DNA of 22,439 nucleotides from NCBI GenBank assembly GCA_036752905.1, contig DAIORT010000017.1, positions 1-22,439 of the forward strand. Reading direction: 5' to 3'. The position numbers were made by a program, and so were the translations under genes. Source of the DNA: UBA4877 sp002399345 (GTDB lineage Bacteria > Bacillota > Thermoanaerobacteria > Thermoanaerobacterales > UBA4877). The notes beneath the pieces were generated by a model. It worked only from the letters and a program-made list of their open reading frames with translations, did not search any database and was not told where the DNA came from. This document shows, piece after piece, positions 1-8,935 of this stretch. The stretch's first letter is position 1, and the number at the start of each line of letters is the position of its first letter.

Positions 1-49
1 GTTTTCTTCCGCGGATATTCCCTATATAATTATTTGAGGAGGTGAGAAA

Positions 50-502
50 ATGCCGAGACCAAAACAGCCAATAGATCTGATCACTGCCAAAGGTAAGAAA
101 CATCTAACAAAACAGGAAATAGAAAATAGGAAAGCCCACGAAGTACAAGCTCGATCTGACAAGATAAAAGCACCTTCCTACCTGTCTAAAAAAGGGAAAA
201 AGGAGTTCAAAAAGATAGCGAAAGAGTTAAAAGCTATAGGGATTATGACTAACTTAGACGTGGACGCCTTGGCCAGATTTATTATAGCCAGAGAATTATA
301 CGTACAAATATCCCAGAAGTTAATTGGGGATCCGGATATATTAATCAGGGATAAAAACATGTTAGCAAACCAGAACACATTGTTCAAACAATGCAGAAGT
401 GCTGCTTCTGATTTAGGCTTAACGATATCCAGCCGTTGTAAATTGGTGATGCCTAAAACAGAAGATAATGAACCAGAGAATAAATTCCAGAAATTCATGT
501 AG
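50..502 (+). CDS. terS: Terminase small subunit (P27-like)
   Basis: This is a 150-residue basic protein that fits the P27-type small terminase family. That family binds the phage DNA and hands it to the large subunit to start packaging. The N-terminus (residues 1-40) is very Lys/Arg rich. It is followed by the family-typical APSYLSKKGKKEFKKIAKEL segment (about 41-60) and a helical stretch with LDVDALARF. The start is set by a strong GAGGAGGTGA Shine-Dalgarno 5-6 nt upstream of ATG 50. The large terminase gene begins 8 nt after its stop, which supports the assignment by synteny. The family call is from pattern recognition rather than a search. Confidence 0.85.
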   Translation: MPRPKQPIDLITAKGKKHLTKQEIENRKAHEVQARSDKIKAPSYLSKKGKKEFKKIAKELKAIGIMTNLDVDALARFIIARELYVQISQKLIGDPDILIRDKNMLANQNTLFKQCRSAASDLGLTISSRCKLVMPKTEDNEPENKFQKFM

Positions 503-510
503 GCGATACT

Positions 511-2250
511 ATGGAAGATAAGGTTACACAATATGCTATGGATGTTACTTCTGGCAAGGAAGTAGCCGGCAAATATGTTAGGCTAGCTTGCCAACGGCAC
601 TTAGATGATTTAGAGAAGTCAAAGGTGCAGGACTACGATTATACATTTTCCGTAGAAGCAGCAAATAACACTATAGATTTTTTTGAAAACTTGCGGTTTA
701 CTGATGGCGAGATGGCGGGCAAACCTGTAAAGTTAATGCCGTTTCAAGATTTCATAGTTGGGTCAATTTTCGGATGGTTGATAAAAACAACTGGCAAACG
801 GAGATTTAGGAAGAGCTATGTACAGCTTGGCCGTAAGAATGCCAAATCGCTGCTGAACAGTGGCATTGCCATCAAACTATGCGGATTTGATAATTATCCT
901 AATGCGCAGGTGTATACCACAGCTACAAAGATGCAGCAAGCAAGGATAGTTTGGAAGCAGGCCGCTAAGTTTATCAAGAAAGAACCTGATTTAAGAGAAC
1001 TCTTTAAGATCAAAGACCATGACGCACTAATTGAGAATAAAATTAATGGTGGCACTATAACGGCGCTCGGACGAGATACCGGCACTATAGACGGATTTGA
1101 CCCCCATGGTGGGATCATAGACGAATACCACCGCCATAAAACTAACCAGATGGTAAAACTGCTTGAAGATGGTTCAGTAGACCAAACGGAAAGCTTAATT
1201 AGCATCATAACGACGGCAGGGTTTGATTTAAATAGCCCTTGTTACAAGGAATATGAATACTGCGTGAATGTGCTGGAAGGTGTGGTAAACAACGACCAAT
1301 ATTTCATTTATATAGCGCAGATGGATAAGGACGATGACATATGGGATGAAAGCAATTGGATTAAGGCTAATCCTCTTGTATACCAGCTGCCACAAGGCAG
1401 AGAAAATCTGAAGAGGTTTGCCAAGGAATCGAAGGAAAAAGGCGGAGAGGATTTGAGGAACTTCATTACAAAATCTCTAAATAAATGGTACAAGTTCAGT
1501 GAGAACCAATACTTAGATATAGACAATTGGAAAGCCTGCGCCGGTGATCTGACACTTGAAGATTTTAGAGGGCAGGAATGCGGCTTAGGACTTGATTTAT
1601 CCAGCGGTGGAGATTTGACATCCGGTGTACTGGAATTCCAATTCACTAATGATGAAGGTGAGCCTGAATACTTTTTCCATCATCATTCCTTTATGCCTAA
1701 AAACAGATTGGCCGAACATATCAAGACAGATAAAGCACCGTATGATGTATGGACTAAGCAAGGGTTAATAACCCTCACAGAGACGCTGGGAGGCGTAAAA
1801 ACCGATTATAAATATATCATAGAGTATTACAAGAAGCTTATAGCAAAGCACAATTTAAAGCTAACAGTGATAGCCTATGACCCCCATAACGCTGATGCTT
1901 TCTTGTCCGATTTAGATGGGTTCGGTGTCGACTGTGTAGAGATAACACAATCGGCGAAAAGCCTTAATACACCTACGGTAGATTTCAAATTAAGTGTTGA
2001 CGGTAAGCAGGTGCATTACAGCAAGAAAGATGAGCTGTTCAGATTCTGCGGCTTTAACGCCGTCACAACCCAAAACAGCTTTGGAGAAGAAAAGATAGAT
2101 AAGGAACGAAGGGCCGAAAGAATAGACCCGATAGATGCGACTATAGATATTCATAAAATAATGATGGTGCAAGCGGATGCATTTGATATAAACGAATCGG
2201 CAAATGAATATCTAGAGATGATGGAACAATGGCGGGAGGTGAGATATTGA
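511..2250 (+). CDS. terL: Terminase large subunit
   Basis: This 579-residue protein is the ATP-driven packaging motor and headful/site nuclease that docks on the portal. The ATPase half carries a Walker-A-like GRKNAKS (107-113) and a Walker-B-like GGIIDEYH (200-207, with D204/E205). The C-terminal RNase-H-like nuclease half shows acidic positions in GLDLSSGGDLT (D362), VIAYDPHNAD (D457) and RIDPIDATI (D539/D542). Length and motif order match the Terminase_1 (YmfN-like) family. There is no good Shine-Dalgarno before ATG 511, so it may be translated by coupling to the small terminase, whose stop is 8 nt upstream. Its stop codon overlaps the portal start. Confidence 0.95.
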   Translation: MEDKVTQYAMDVTSGKEVAGKYVRLACQRHLDDLEKSKVQDYDYTFSVEAANNTIDFFENLRFTDGEMAGKPVKLMPFQDFIVGSIFGWLIKTTGKRRFRKSYVQLGRKNAKSLLNSGIAIKLCGFDNYPNAQVYTTATKMQQARIVWKQAAKFIKKEPDLRELFKIKDHDALIENKINGGTITALGRDTGTIDGFDPHGGIIDEYHRHKTNQMVKLLEDGSVDQTESLISIITTAGFDLNSPCYKEYEYCVNVLEGVVNNDQYFIYIAQMDKDDDIWDESNWIKANPLVYQLPQGRENLKRFAKESKEKGGEDLRNFITKSLNKWYKFSENQYLDIDNWKACAGDLTLEDFRGQECGLGLDLSSGGDLTSGVLEFQFTNDEGEPEYFFHHHSFMPKNRLAEHIKTDKAPYDVWTKQGLITLTETLGGVKTDYKYIIEYYKKLIAKHNLKLTVIAYDPHNADAFLSDLDGFGVDCVEITQSAKSLNTPTVDFKLSVDGKQVHYSKKDELFRFCGFNAVTTQNSFGEEKIDKERRAERIDPIDATIDIHKIMMVQADAFDINESANEYLEMMEQWREVRY

Positions 2251-3539
2251 ATGTATTCACAAGAATTTATAATTCGATAAAAAGGCAGCTCATGAAGCCG
2301 AAGCCTAAGACGGCTGATATGCAAAGTGAAGAACTGCTGGAATGGCTGGGTATTAGCCGGACACCCAAAAACCTGACCAGCGAGGTAACCTATTTTACCT
2401 GTTTAAAGATGCTATCGGAAACGCTGGGCAAGATGCCGCTTAAATTCTACCGGGACAGTGACAAGGGGATGGAAAAGGCTAAATCTAACACAGCACATAA
2501 GATATTAAGCATACGACCTAACTCTGCGATGACCCCGTCAACTTTTTGGGCTACAGTGGAGCAAAATCGCAACCATTTTGGCAATGCATATGTCTGGGTG
2601 CGTAGACAATTTAAACCTCAAAAATACGGCGGTAGCTACGATATACAGGATTATTGGATTATGCCGTCTGATGATGTGAGTGTTTTGGTAGATGATGCTG
2701 GTGTATTCGGCGATAAAGGTAATATTTGGTACAATTACACGGATAGATACTCCGGACAAAACTATGTATTCAGTTCAGATGAGGTATTGCATTTCAAGAC
2801 TTCATACAGTTTTGATGGGATTTTAGGCGCGCCAGTCAAGGAAATTCTTAAGGCTACGCTAGAAGGCGGACTGGAAGCTCAAAATTTCATGAATAACTTG
2901 TATAAGACTGGTTTAACAGGCAAAGCCGTATTAGAATATACCGGAGATTTAGACCATGATGCTAAAGCAAAGTTAGTAAAAGTATTTGACGACTTTGGTA
3001 GTGGTTCAGAAAATGCAGGGAAGGTTATACCGGTACCTTTAGGCATGAAGCTTGTGCCGCTGGACATTAAGCTTACAGATAGCCAATTTTTCGAGTTGAA
3101 GAAGTTCAGCGCTTTGCAAATAGCTGGCGCATTTGGGATTAAGCCTAATCAAATTAACGATTATGAGAAGTCCTCGTATTCAAATTCAGAAATGCAGCAA
3201 CTATCCTTCTATGTGGACACGGAATTATTTATACTCAAACAATATGAGGAAGAATTAAACTACAAGTTGTTGACTACTAGAGAACTCAACCAAGGGTTCT
3301 TTTTTAAATTTAATGAGAAAGTAATCCTTCGCACGGACAGCAAGAGCCAAATGGAAGCTCTTACAGGAGCTGTCAATAACGGCATATACACGCCTAACGA
3401 AGCTAGAGAGTATCTGAATAAGCCGGCTAAGGATGGAGGGGACCAGCTCGTAATGAACGGTAATTACATTCCAATTACAATGGTGGGCTCACAATATGAT
3501 ATCAAAAAAGGTGGTGAAATAGATGGCGGAAAAGATTAA
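2247..3539 (+). CDS. Portal protein (HK97 type)
   Basis: This is the dodecameric portal at one vertex of the prohead, through which DNA enters and to which the tail attaches. Family features are the N-terminal TYFTCLKMLSETLGKMPLKFY segment, NHFGNAYVWVRR, the GILGAPVKEILK region and the C-terminal IKPNQINDYEKSSYSNSE block. I prefer TTG 2247 as the start, because GGAGGT (2235-2240) sits 6 nt upstream and TTGA overlaps the terminase stop. An ATG 18 nt further upstream (2229) is in frame but has no ribosome site. The product is about 430 residues, normal for Phage_portal. The 3' end overlaps the protease gene by 17 nt. Confidence 0.92.
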   Translation: MNVFTRIYNSIKRQLMKPKPKTADMQSEELLEWLGISRTPKNLTSEVTYFTCLKMLSETLGKMPLKFYRDSDKGMEKAKSNTAHKILSIRPNSAMTPSTFWATVEQNRNHFGNAYVWVRRQFKPQKYGGSYDIQDYWIMPSDDVSVLVDDAGVFGDKGNIWYNYTDRYSGQNYVFSSDEVLHFKTSYSFDGILGAPVKEILKATLEGGLEAQNFMNNLYKTGLTGKAVLEYTGDLDHDAKAKLVKVFDDFGSGSENAGKVIPVPLGMKLVPLDIKLTDSQFFELKKFSALQIAGAFGIKPNQINDYEKSSYSNSEMQQLSFYVDTELFILKQYEEELNYKLLTTRELNQGFFFKFNEKVILRTDSKSQMEALTGAVNNGIYTPNEAREYLNKPAKDGGDQLVMNGNYIPITMVGSQYDIKKGGEIDGGKD

Positions 3540-4266
3540 CGTCAAGGGAACAATAATTTATAACAGTGATAAATGGATATATGACCTGTTCGATATGGAA
3601 TCTACCAGCTCACAGGATATAGAAAATGCCTTGAATAAGGCCAATGGTGAAGACGTAGAAGTATATATCAACAGCGGCGGAGGATATGTATATGTTGGGT
3701 CTGAGATATACTCACTGCTGAAAGACTACAAGGCAAGGGTAGATGTAAAAATAATAGGAATGGCTGGCAGCGCGGCAAGCGTAATAGCAATGGGGGCAAA
3801 CAATGGAGGCAAGGTAATGATATCTCCTACAGCTCAAATAATGATTCACAACGCTCAGGGGACGGCAGAAGGAGACTATCGAGCCATGCAGCTTAATGCA
3901 GACATTTTGCAAAGTATTGATAAGTCCATAGCGAACGCATATATACTCAAAACAGGCATGAAACAGGAGGATTTATTGGCGCTGATGAGTAAAACAACCT
4001 ATTTAACAGCACAAGAGGCCCAAAAGTACCATTTCGCAGATGAAATCTTGTTTGACGAGGGAGGAAAGCTCACAAATAGTGCAAACGGCAGCTTCCTAAT
4101 ACCTCCTCAAGTGCTCAACAAGGTGAGAAATATGGTAAAACCGCCCGGGACGCCTCCAGAAGAGCCAGAAAATGGTGATAACGAGCCTAAGCAGGAGGAA
4201 AAGCAAGTAATAGATGGCAAAAAGGATGAAAAGGCAAGATTAGCATTGGAACTGGATTTAATCTAG
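3523..4266 (+). CDS. Head maturation protease, ClpP-like (S14)
   Basis: This prohead protease trims the capsid protein (and itself) during head maturation. The 247-residue protein has the ClpP fold signature VYINSGGG (47-54). The expected catalytic triad is visible: Ser83 in GMAGSAAS, His109 in MIHNAQG and Asp173 in FADEIL. After about residue 195 there is a charged Pro/Glu/Lys tail (PPGTPPEEPENGDNEP), probably a cleavable or scaffold-like segment. It starts at ATG 3523 behind AAGGTGGTGA and overlaps the portal gene. The position directly between portal and capsid fits the role. Confidence 0.93.
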   Translation: MAEKINVKGTIIYNSDKWIYDLFDMESTSSQDIENALNKANGEDVEVYINSGGGYVYVGSEIYSLLKDYKARVDVKIIGMAGSAASVIAMGANNGGKVMISPTAQIMIHNAQGTAEGDYRAMQLNADILQSIDKSIANAYILKTGMKQEDLLALMSKTTYLTAQEAQKYHFADEILFDEGGKLTNSANGSFLIPPQVLNKVRNMVKPPGTPPEEPENGDNEPKQEEKQVIDGKKDEKARLALELDLI

Positions 4267-4310
4267 TTCTCTTTTTATGTTTAAAAAATTATATGAGAGG
4301 TGTTGAATTT

Positions 4311-5501
4311 ATGAATAAGAAATTAAGGGACATGCTAGACAAAATTAATGCTAAAAAGGCAGAGGCTAAACAGCTGCTGGATGAGGACAAGATAGATGAG
4401 GCAAAAGCAGCTAAGAACGAACTAGAAAAGATGCAGGAAGCCTTTAACATTGCAAAGGATCTGTATGATGAGGGTCAGGAGGAAGCTAAAGGTGAAGTAA
4501 AAAGTAACAGCAAGAAAGAAGCAAAAGAAATTAAAGAGCCTACAGCAGATCAGGCTTTTGTCAACGTATTAAAAGCAGGAGCATTAAGAAAACCTGTTAA
4601 TGAGACAGATGTTGAAGTGTTAAACCAGATGAGCGAGGCAGCACCCGATTCGGACGGATTATCTGATGGTGGGTTAACTGTACCACAGGATATCAGAACT
4701 CAGATTAAAGAGCTTAGAAGAAGCTTGGATGCCTTAGAGCCTTTAGTAAATGTTGAATCTGTATCTACATTAAGCGGGTCCAGAGTTATTGACGCAAATG
4801 CAGATCAGGTACCGTTTGACAACGTAGATGAAGCTGCGCAGTTCCCAGATGTGGAAACACCGAAACAGAGAAACATTGTATATAAAGTTGTGAAAAAGGG
4901 CGGAATCCTCAAGGTCACGAAAGAATTATTGCAGGATACAGCTGAAAATATCCTTGCTTATTTAAGACGCTGGATTGCAAAGAAGGCAAGGGTGACTAGA
5001 AACTTCCTGATTTTGGATGAACTAGACAAAAGCTTTGGCGGTGATAAAACAAAGGCCGTCGCAAGCTTGGATGACCTTAAGCACATTTTCAACGTTGAGC
5101 TAGACCCGGCAATAGCCTTAAGCGCCGGAGTATTAACGAATCAGGACGGTTTTAATTGGCTGGATGGATTAAAGGATGAAGATAAGAATTATATATTGCA
5201 GCCTAACCCAGTCAATGCTACACAAAGATTGCTGTTTGGTAGATACCCTGTAACAGTAGTGAGCAACAAAGTATTAAAATCGGCGTCAGATGAAAGCGGC
5301 GCAAAATATCCCTTCTACTTCGGAGATTTCAAAGAGGCTATAACGATATTTGATAGGGAGAACTTATCAATTGAGTTTTCCACCGAAGCCGGCGATCTTT
5401 GGGGCCATGATCTAACTGGTGTAAAGGTAAGAGAGAGACTGGATATAAAGACTATTGACGAGGAAGCCGTTATAAAAGGAGAAGTGGCAGCGGGGGAATA
5501 A
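4311..5501 (+). CDS. Major capsid protein (HK97 gp5-like)
   Basis: This is the main shell protein of the head. From ATG 4311 it has 396 residues. Roughly the first 90 are Lys/Glu/Ala-rich predicted coiled coil, acting as an internal scaffold (delta domain) as in HK97 gp5, and are presumably removed by the upstream ClpP-like protease. The mature shell domain probably begins near DGLSDGGLTVPQDIRTQI and continues through YKVVKKGGILKVTKELLQD. ATG 4311 is favoured because GAGAGG (4295-4300) lies about 10 nt upstream. An in-frame ATG at 4293 would overlap that ribosome site. A GC-rich hairpin follows the stop codon. Confidence 0.92.
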   Translation: MNKKLRDMLDKINAKKAEAKQLLDEDKIDEAKAAKNELEKMQEAFNIAKDLYDEGQEEAKGEVKSNSKKEAKEIKEPTADQAFVNVLKAGALRKPVNETDVEVLNQMSEAAPDSDGLSDGGLTVPQDIRTQIKELRRSLDALEPLVNVESVSTLSGSRVIDANADQVPFDNVDEAAQFPDVETPKQRNIVYKVVKKGGILKVTKELLQDTAENILAYLRRWIAKKARVTRNFLILDELDKSFGGDKTKAVASLDDLKHIFNVELDPAIALSAGVLTNQDGFNWLDGLKDEDKNYILQPNPVNATQRLLFGRYPVTVVSNKVLKSASDESGAKYPFYFGDFKEAITIFDRENLSIEFSTEAGDLWGHDLTGVKVRERLDIKTIDEEAVIKGEVAAGE

Positions 5502-5504
5502 TAA

Positions 5505-5523
5505 CCGCCGTTTACGACGGCGG
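5505..5523 (+). terminator. Hairpin after the capsid gene
   Basis: A perfect 7-bp GC-rich inverted repeat (CCGCCGT/ACGGCGG, 5-nt loop) begins 3 nt after the capsid stop codon. No T-run follows, so it is not a canonical intrinsic terminator. It more likely stabilises the 3' end of the abundant capsid message or slows read-through. Confidence 0.45.
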
Positions 5524-5572
5524 GGCTAAATATAATGCCGAGGCAAAATATAACTAGGAGAGGTGGAGGCTG

Positions 5573-5812
5573 ATGGCAATAACGGCAAAAAAGGTATCAG
5601 CAGGTGATGAAATCAAGGCAGAGGATCATAACGCCTTGGTTGACGACGTAATAGCATTAGATGAAAAACCGTTAAAAGGTGAGAAAGGCGAGAAGGGCGA
5701 TACAGGGGCAAAAGGTGCTACTGGCGCAGCTGGGAAAGATGGGTTCGGCACAGAAGCACAATATAATGATATAATCACACGGTTGGACGCACTCGAAGCA
5801 GCCGGGGAGTGA
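5573..5812 (+). CDS. Small collagen-like protein, putative head fibre
   Basis: This 79-residue protein has three parts. Residues 1-33 (with GDEIKAEDHNALVDDV) resemble the short attachment or trimerisation motifs seen in phage fibres. Residues 36-57 are seven perfect Gly-X-Y collagen triplets (GEK GEK GDT GAK GAT GAA GKD). The acidic C-terminus (about 60-78) looks helical. It lies between the capsid and connector genes, where head fibre or decoration genes are often found, so I infer a trimeric head fibre or decoration protein. The ribosome site is strong (GAGAGGTGGAGG before ATG 5573). Function is inferred from composition and position only. Confidence 0.6.
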   Translation: MAITAKKVSAGDEIKAEDHNALVDDVIALDEKPLKGEKGEKGDTGAKGATGAAGKDGFGTEAQYNDIITRLDALEAAGE

Positions 5813-5816
5813 TTAA

Positions 5817-6107
5817 ATGATAGTGGATATATCGGAAATGAAAGAGTATCTGCGGGTTGATGGGGAGGATGAAGATGATACTATTATTTCCCTTATTAAT
5901 TCTGCAGAATCATATTTGAAAAATGCCGGTTGCGCGTTGATTGACGCAGAGGGAACGCCACTTGAATTAGCGCAGCTTGCAATCAAGCAACTTGTTGTCC
6001 ATTGGTATGAGAACAGAGAGCCTGTTGGGAAATCTGACAGGCTTACATTTTCACTAGATAATATAATAACGCAGCTGCAATACTGCTATGGGGATGACGC
6101 CGAATGA
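5817..6107 (+). CDS. Head-tail connector, gp6-like
   Basis: This 96-residue acidic, mostly helical protein fits the HK97 gp6-like / QLRG head-tail connector family, which forms a ring under the portal. The N-terminal ISEMKEYLRVDGEDEDDTI, followed by LINSAESYLKNAG, is the typical opening. LAIKQLVVHWYENREPVG is the conserved later helix. It starts 4 nt after the collagen-like gene and overlaps the next gene by 4 nt (ATGA), indicating tight translational coupling within the head operon. Confidence 0.85.
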   Translation: MIVDISEMKEYLRVDGEDEDDTIISLINSAESYLKNAGCALIDAEGTPLELAQLAIKQLVVHWYENREPVGKSDRLTFSLDNIITQLQYCYGDDAE

Positions 6108-6436
6108 ATCCCGGAGAGCTACGAAGCAGGATTACCATATGGCACATCAATGGTACTACTGAAAATGAAGTGGGTGAAGAAGTGCCAAACGTTGAGAAAC
6201 TAGCTACTGTATGGGCTAGAGTAGAAGCTTTAAAAGGCCGGGAATATTGGGAGGCACAGAAGATACGGCCTGAACTCACGTATAAGGTACTGATACGGTA
6301 TAGAAACGATCTAACACCTGATATGACCGTTGAATGGGAAGGCCGGGAGTTGGAAGTACAATCTATACTTCCTGATGCAAAGAAAGCATATATGCAGCTT
6401 ATATGCGTTGAGAAGGTGAAACCTGAAAATGGCTAA
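6104..6436 (+). CDS. Head closure protein (SPP1 gp16-like)
   Basis: This 110-residue protein fits the Phage_H_T_join family, which seals the packaged head and forms the tail docking interface. Visible hallmarks are the start MNPGELRSRITIW, then VWARVEALKGREYWEAQ and the closing AYMQLICVEKV. The length is normal for the family. It overlaps both neighbours (4 nt and 8 nt). Confidence 0.85.
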   Translation: MNPGELRSRITIWHINGTTENEVGEEVPNVEKLATVWARVEALKGREYWEAQKIRPELTYKVLIRYRNDLTPDMTVEWEGRELEVQSILPDAKKAYMQLICVEKVKPENG

Positions 6437-6863
6437 CAGTGATATGTCAACGAATGAAAGCGGCGTATCAATACGAATTAAGGGCCTAGATGAATTTCAG
6501 GCAAAGCTTAAAACGGTTGAGCGCAAAGCACCTGACCGGATTTTAGACAAGCTAGATGCGGAAGGCAAAGAATTAAAGAAAGCTGTCCGGAAAAATACGC
6601 CGAAACGTACAGGTAAATTAAAAAAGAGCTGGAAACTAGCACCTGTTGAAAAAATACAAGGCGGATATCAAAAAGGGTTGTATAGCAAAGACCCCAAATT
6701 CCCATTAGTAGAGAAAGGGCATAGAAAGGTCACCCAATCCGGCAAGGAAATAGGATGGACACCCGGCAAGTTCTTCTTAGAAAAAACAGTCAAAGAAAGA
6801 GAAGAAGAAACGGCCGAAGAGCTGGATAAGTGGCTAGATGAGCTATTTAAGGAGCTAAAGTAG
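6429..6863 (+). CDS. HK97 gp10-like head-tail/tail protein
   Basis: This 144-residue basic protein has the HK97 gp10-like pattern: a beta segment VSIRIKGLDEFQAKL (13-27), a Lys-rich helix, and the signature TPKRTGKLKKSW (57-68), ending in FFLEKTVKEREEETAEELDKW. The family sits at the head-tail junction or tail completion step. It starts by overlapping the head closure gene by 8 nt. An in-frame ATG at 6444 is an alternative start that would remove five residues. Confidence 0.82.
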   Translation: MANSDMSTNESGVSIRIKGLDEFQAKLKTVERKAPDRILDKLDAEGKELKKAVRKNTPKRTGKLKKSWKLAPVEKIQGGYQKGLYSKDPKFPLVEKGHRKVTQSGKEIGWTPGKFFLEKTVKEREEETAEELDKWLDELFKELK

Positions 6864-6871
6864 GTGATTAA

Positions 6872-7303
6872 ATGATTACCTTAGTCAATATAAAGAAGGC
6901 CATAAACGAGGTATTAAAGACAAATTTCCCAGATGCCAAACTATATGCTAGAGAGATTGAAGAAGGTTTTATCAGACCTTCCTTTTTTACGCAATTAATA
7001 CCAGCCACGTCTGAATATGAAACACGAAATTTCACATCAAACAAACTAACTGTAATAATAAACTATTTTTCCAAAGATGAAACAGATTTAGCAAACGTTA
7101 AGATGTATGACAGTCTTAGGCAGGCTTTTGGAATGAACCTACAGATACAGGGCAGACATTTAATTCCACGGGATATACGGGCAGATGAAACAGACGGTGT
7201 GTTGCAATATGAATTTGATCTTGACTATTTAGACGATGTTCCTAAGGAAGAAGAACATTACGAAATTATGAAAGAGTTGTATGTAACAACTCAAAAGGAG
7301 TGA
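6872..7303 (+). CDS. Tail terminator family protein
   Basis: This 143-residue protein occupies the slot between gp10 and the sheath, where PBSX-like contractile phages carry the tail terminator/completion gene (DUF6838-like). The N-terminal helix ITLVNIKKAINEVLKTNF, the FIRPSFFTQLIP strand and the C-terminal DGVLQYEFDLDYLD strand fit the compact alpha/beta fold of that group. It should cap the tail tube and sheath and join the head. The call depends on synteny and overall pattern. Confidence 0.7.
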   Translation: MITLVNIKKAINEVLKTNFPDAKLYAREIEEGFIRPSFFTQLIPATSEYETRNFTSNKLTVIINYFSKDETDLANVKMYDSLRQAFGMNLQIQGRHLIPRDIRADETDGVLQYEFDLDYLDDVPKEEEHYEIMKELYVTTQKE

Positions 7304-7309
7304 TTGTGT

Positions 7310-8452
7310 ATGGGTTTACCACGGATTGATATCCAATTTAAGACATTAGCGGCAACAGCAATAAAGCGTAGCGAGAGAGGGACAGTAGCTCTCATATTAG
7401 AGGATGATACTTCCTACTCAAATCCTATAGAAATGGATGGAATAAACGATATACCTAAAGATTTGAGCGACACCAATAAAGAACAAATACAGTTGGCTTT
7501 CATGGGCGGGGTTAAATCTCCTAGAAAGGTTATAGCTTATATTATCCCTGAGAACGCCGAAGGGGCATCAGCTGATTACACGGAGGCACAGAACTATCTT
7601 GAAACAATTATATGGGATTATCTAGCAGTACCGCAGATAAAAAGCAGCGATGTTATGGCAATGGCAACATGGGTAAAGGGTTTGAGGGATAACAAGAACA
7701 TGGAAGTAAAGGCTGTATTGCCAAATTGTAAGGCAGACCATGAGGCAGTGATAAACTGCACCGCACAAAAAATTATAACAGCGGCTGCTGATACTTATGA
7801 CAGCGGCTCTGGTTATGATGGTGGGAGCAAGTACGGTAAGGAATATACAGCAGCTGATTACTGTTCGAGAATAGCCGGTATAGCTGCAGGATGCCCGCTC
7901 ACAATGTCTATTACATTTCAGGTGCTGTCGGAGGTCACCGATGTGTTACCTCATATGACGGTAGAAGAATGCGATGAGGCTATCGACAATGGTGAATTAA
8001 TTCTCATAAATGACGGCGAGAAAGTTAAGATTGCACGAGGCGTTAACTCTCTTACTACTATTAGCGCTGACAAAGGTGAGGATTGGCAGAAGATAGCGAT
8101 AGTGGACAAGATGGATTTATGGAAAAGAGACGTGACACGTACTATTGCTGATAACTATATAGGCAAGTATAACAACACCTATGCAAACAAGCGTCTCTTG
8201 ATTGCAGCTGTACAGGCTTATAATGATAGTTTGACGGCAGAAGGCGTATTAGATGATTCATTGCCGGAGTACAACAACGTTACTATTGATATTGAAGCCC
8301 AGAGGCTATTTTTGGAGTCTATGGGCGTAAAGGTGGATGATATGGATGAGCAGCAGATCAAAGAGGCAAATACAAAGTCTAGTGTCTTTATAACGTCAAA
8401 TCCGAAGTATCTTGACGCTATGGAAGATATGAAAATTAGCGTGGCAATGTGA
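7310..8452 (+). CDS. Tail sheath protein (XkdK-like)
   Basis: This is the contractile sheath subunit, making the phage a myovirus type. The 380-residue protein begins MGLPRIDIQFKTLA and has the family's early AIKRSERGTVALILED strand region. A middle variable domain follows, and the conserved C-terminal sheath fold includes GKYNNTYANKRLLIAAVQAYNDSL. ATG 7310 is favoured over the in-frame TTG at 7304 because AAAAGGAG (7293-7300) lies 9 nt before ATG. The tube gene follows 15 nt downstream, as in PBSX xkdK-xkdM. Confidence 0.9.
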   Translation: MGLPRIDIQFKTLAATAIKRSERGTVALILEDDTSYSNPIEMDGINDIPKDLSDTNKEQIQLAFMGGVKSPRKVIAYIIPENAEGASADYTEAQNYLETIIWDYLAVPQIKSSDVMAMATWVKGLRDNKNMEVKAVLPNCKADHEAVINCTAQKIITAAADTYDSGSGYDGGSKYGKEYTAADYCSRIAGIAAGCPLTMSITFQVLSEVTDVLPHMTVEECDEAIDNGELILINDGEKVKIARGVNSLTTISADKGEDWQKIAIVDKMDLWKRDVTRTIADNYIGKYNNTYANKRLLIAAVQAYNDSLTAEGVLDDSLPEYNNVTIDIEAQRLFLESMGVKVDDMDEQQIKEANTKSSVFITSNPKYLDAMEDMKISVAM

Positions 8453-8467
8453 GAGGAGGAATAAAAC

Positions 8468-8902
8468 ATGCAGTCATATAATGCCAAACAAGTAATAAAC
8501 GGAAGCTGGGGCGAACTCTGGCTAAACGGAGACTATATGGCCGAAGTAACAGCGTTTAAAGCAGAGGTAGACATAGAGTATGAAGATGTAAACATGATTA
8601 AAGAGCTTGGCAAACCGAAGAAGATGACGGGATATGAAGGGAAGGGAGAGTTTAAGCTCAACAAAGTGACATCCCGGATGATGTCATTTATGAGCGACGC
8701 CTTGCAGCATGGCACACAACCTACATGCACGCTCATTGCGACGTTGAGCGACCCTGACGCCTTAGGCGTGGAAGGTGTGACCATCCAGGACGCTACGCTT
8801 GAAACGCTCACCTTAGCTGACTGGGAAGCAAAGAAGAACGGTGAAGAAACAATTCCTTTCAGTTTTACCAAATGGAAACCAACAGATACGATAGAGGGCT
8901 GA
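8468..8902 (+). CDS. Tail tube protein (XkdM-like)
   Basis: This 144-residue protein fits the XkdM-type inner tube of contractile tails, over which the sheath contracts. The opening NAKQVINGSWGELWLNGDYMAEV and the central GYEGKGEFKLNKVTSRMM block are characteristic. Its ribosome site is strong (GAGAGGAGGA). The stop codon lies inside a terminator-like hairpin, which would boost the ratio of sheath and tube message to downstream baseplate message. Confidence 0.88.
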   Translation: MQSYNAKQVINGSWGELWLNGDYMAEVTAFKAEVDIEYEDVNMIKELGKPKKMTGYEGKGEFKLNKVTSRMMSFMSDALQHGTQPTCTLIATLSDPDALGVEGVTIQDATLETLTLADWEAKKNGEETIPFSFTKWKPTDTIEG

Positions 8903-8920
8903 TACAGCCCTCTTATTTTA
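8894..8920 (+). terminator. Intrinsic terminator/attenuator after the tube gene
   Basis: An 8-bp stem (GAGGGCTG/CAGCCCTC, 3-nt loop) spans the tube stop codon and is followed by TTATTTTA. It is a good candidate for partial termination between the highly expressed sheath/tube genes and the rest of the tail operon. Read-through must occur, since no obvious promoter precedes the next gene. Confidence 0.6.
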
Positions 8921-8935
8921 TAAGGAGGAATAATA

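Noticed and set aside
2229..2246. Upstream ATG start for the portal gene
   Set aside because: It has no ribosome site. The TTG at 2247 has GGAGGT at ideal spacing and overlaps the terminase stop, although the ATG cannot be ruled out.
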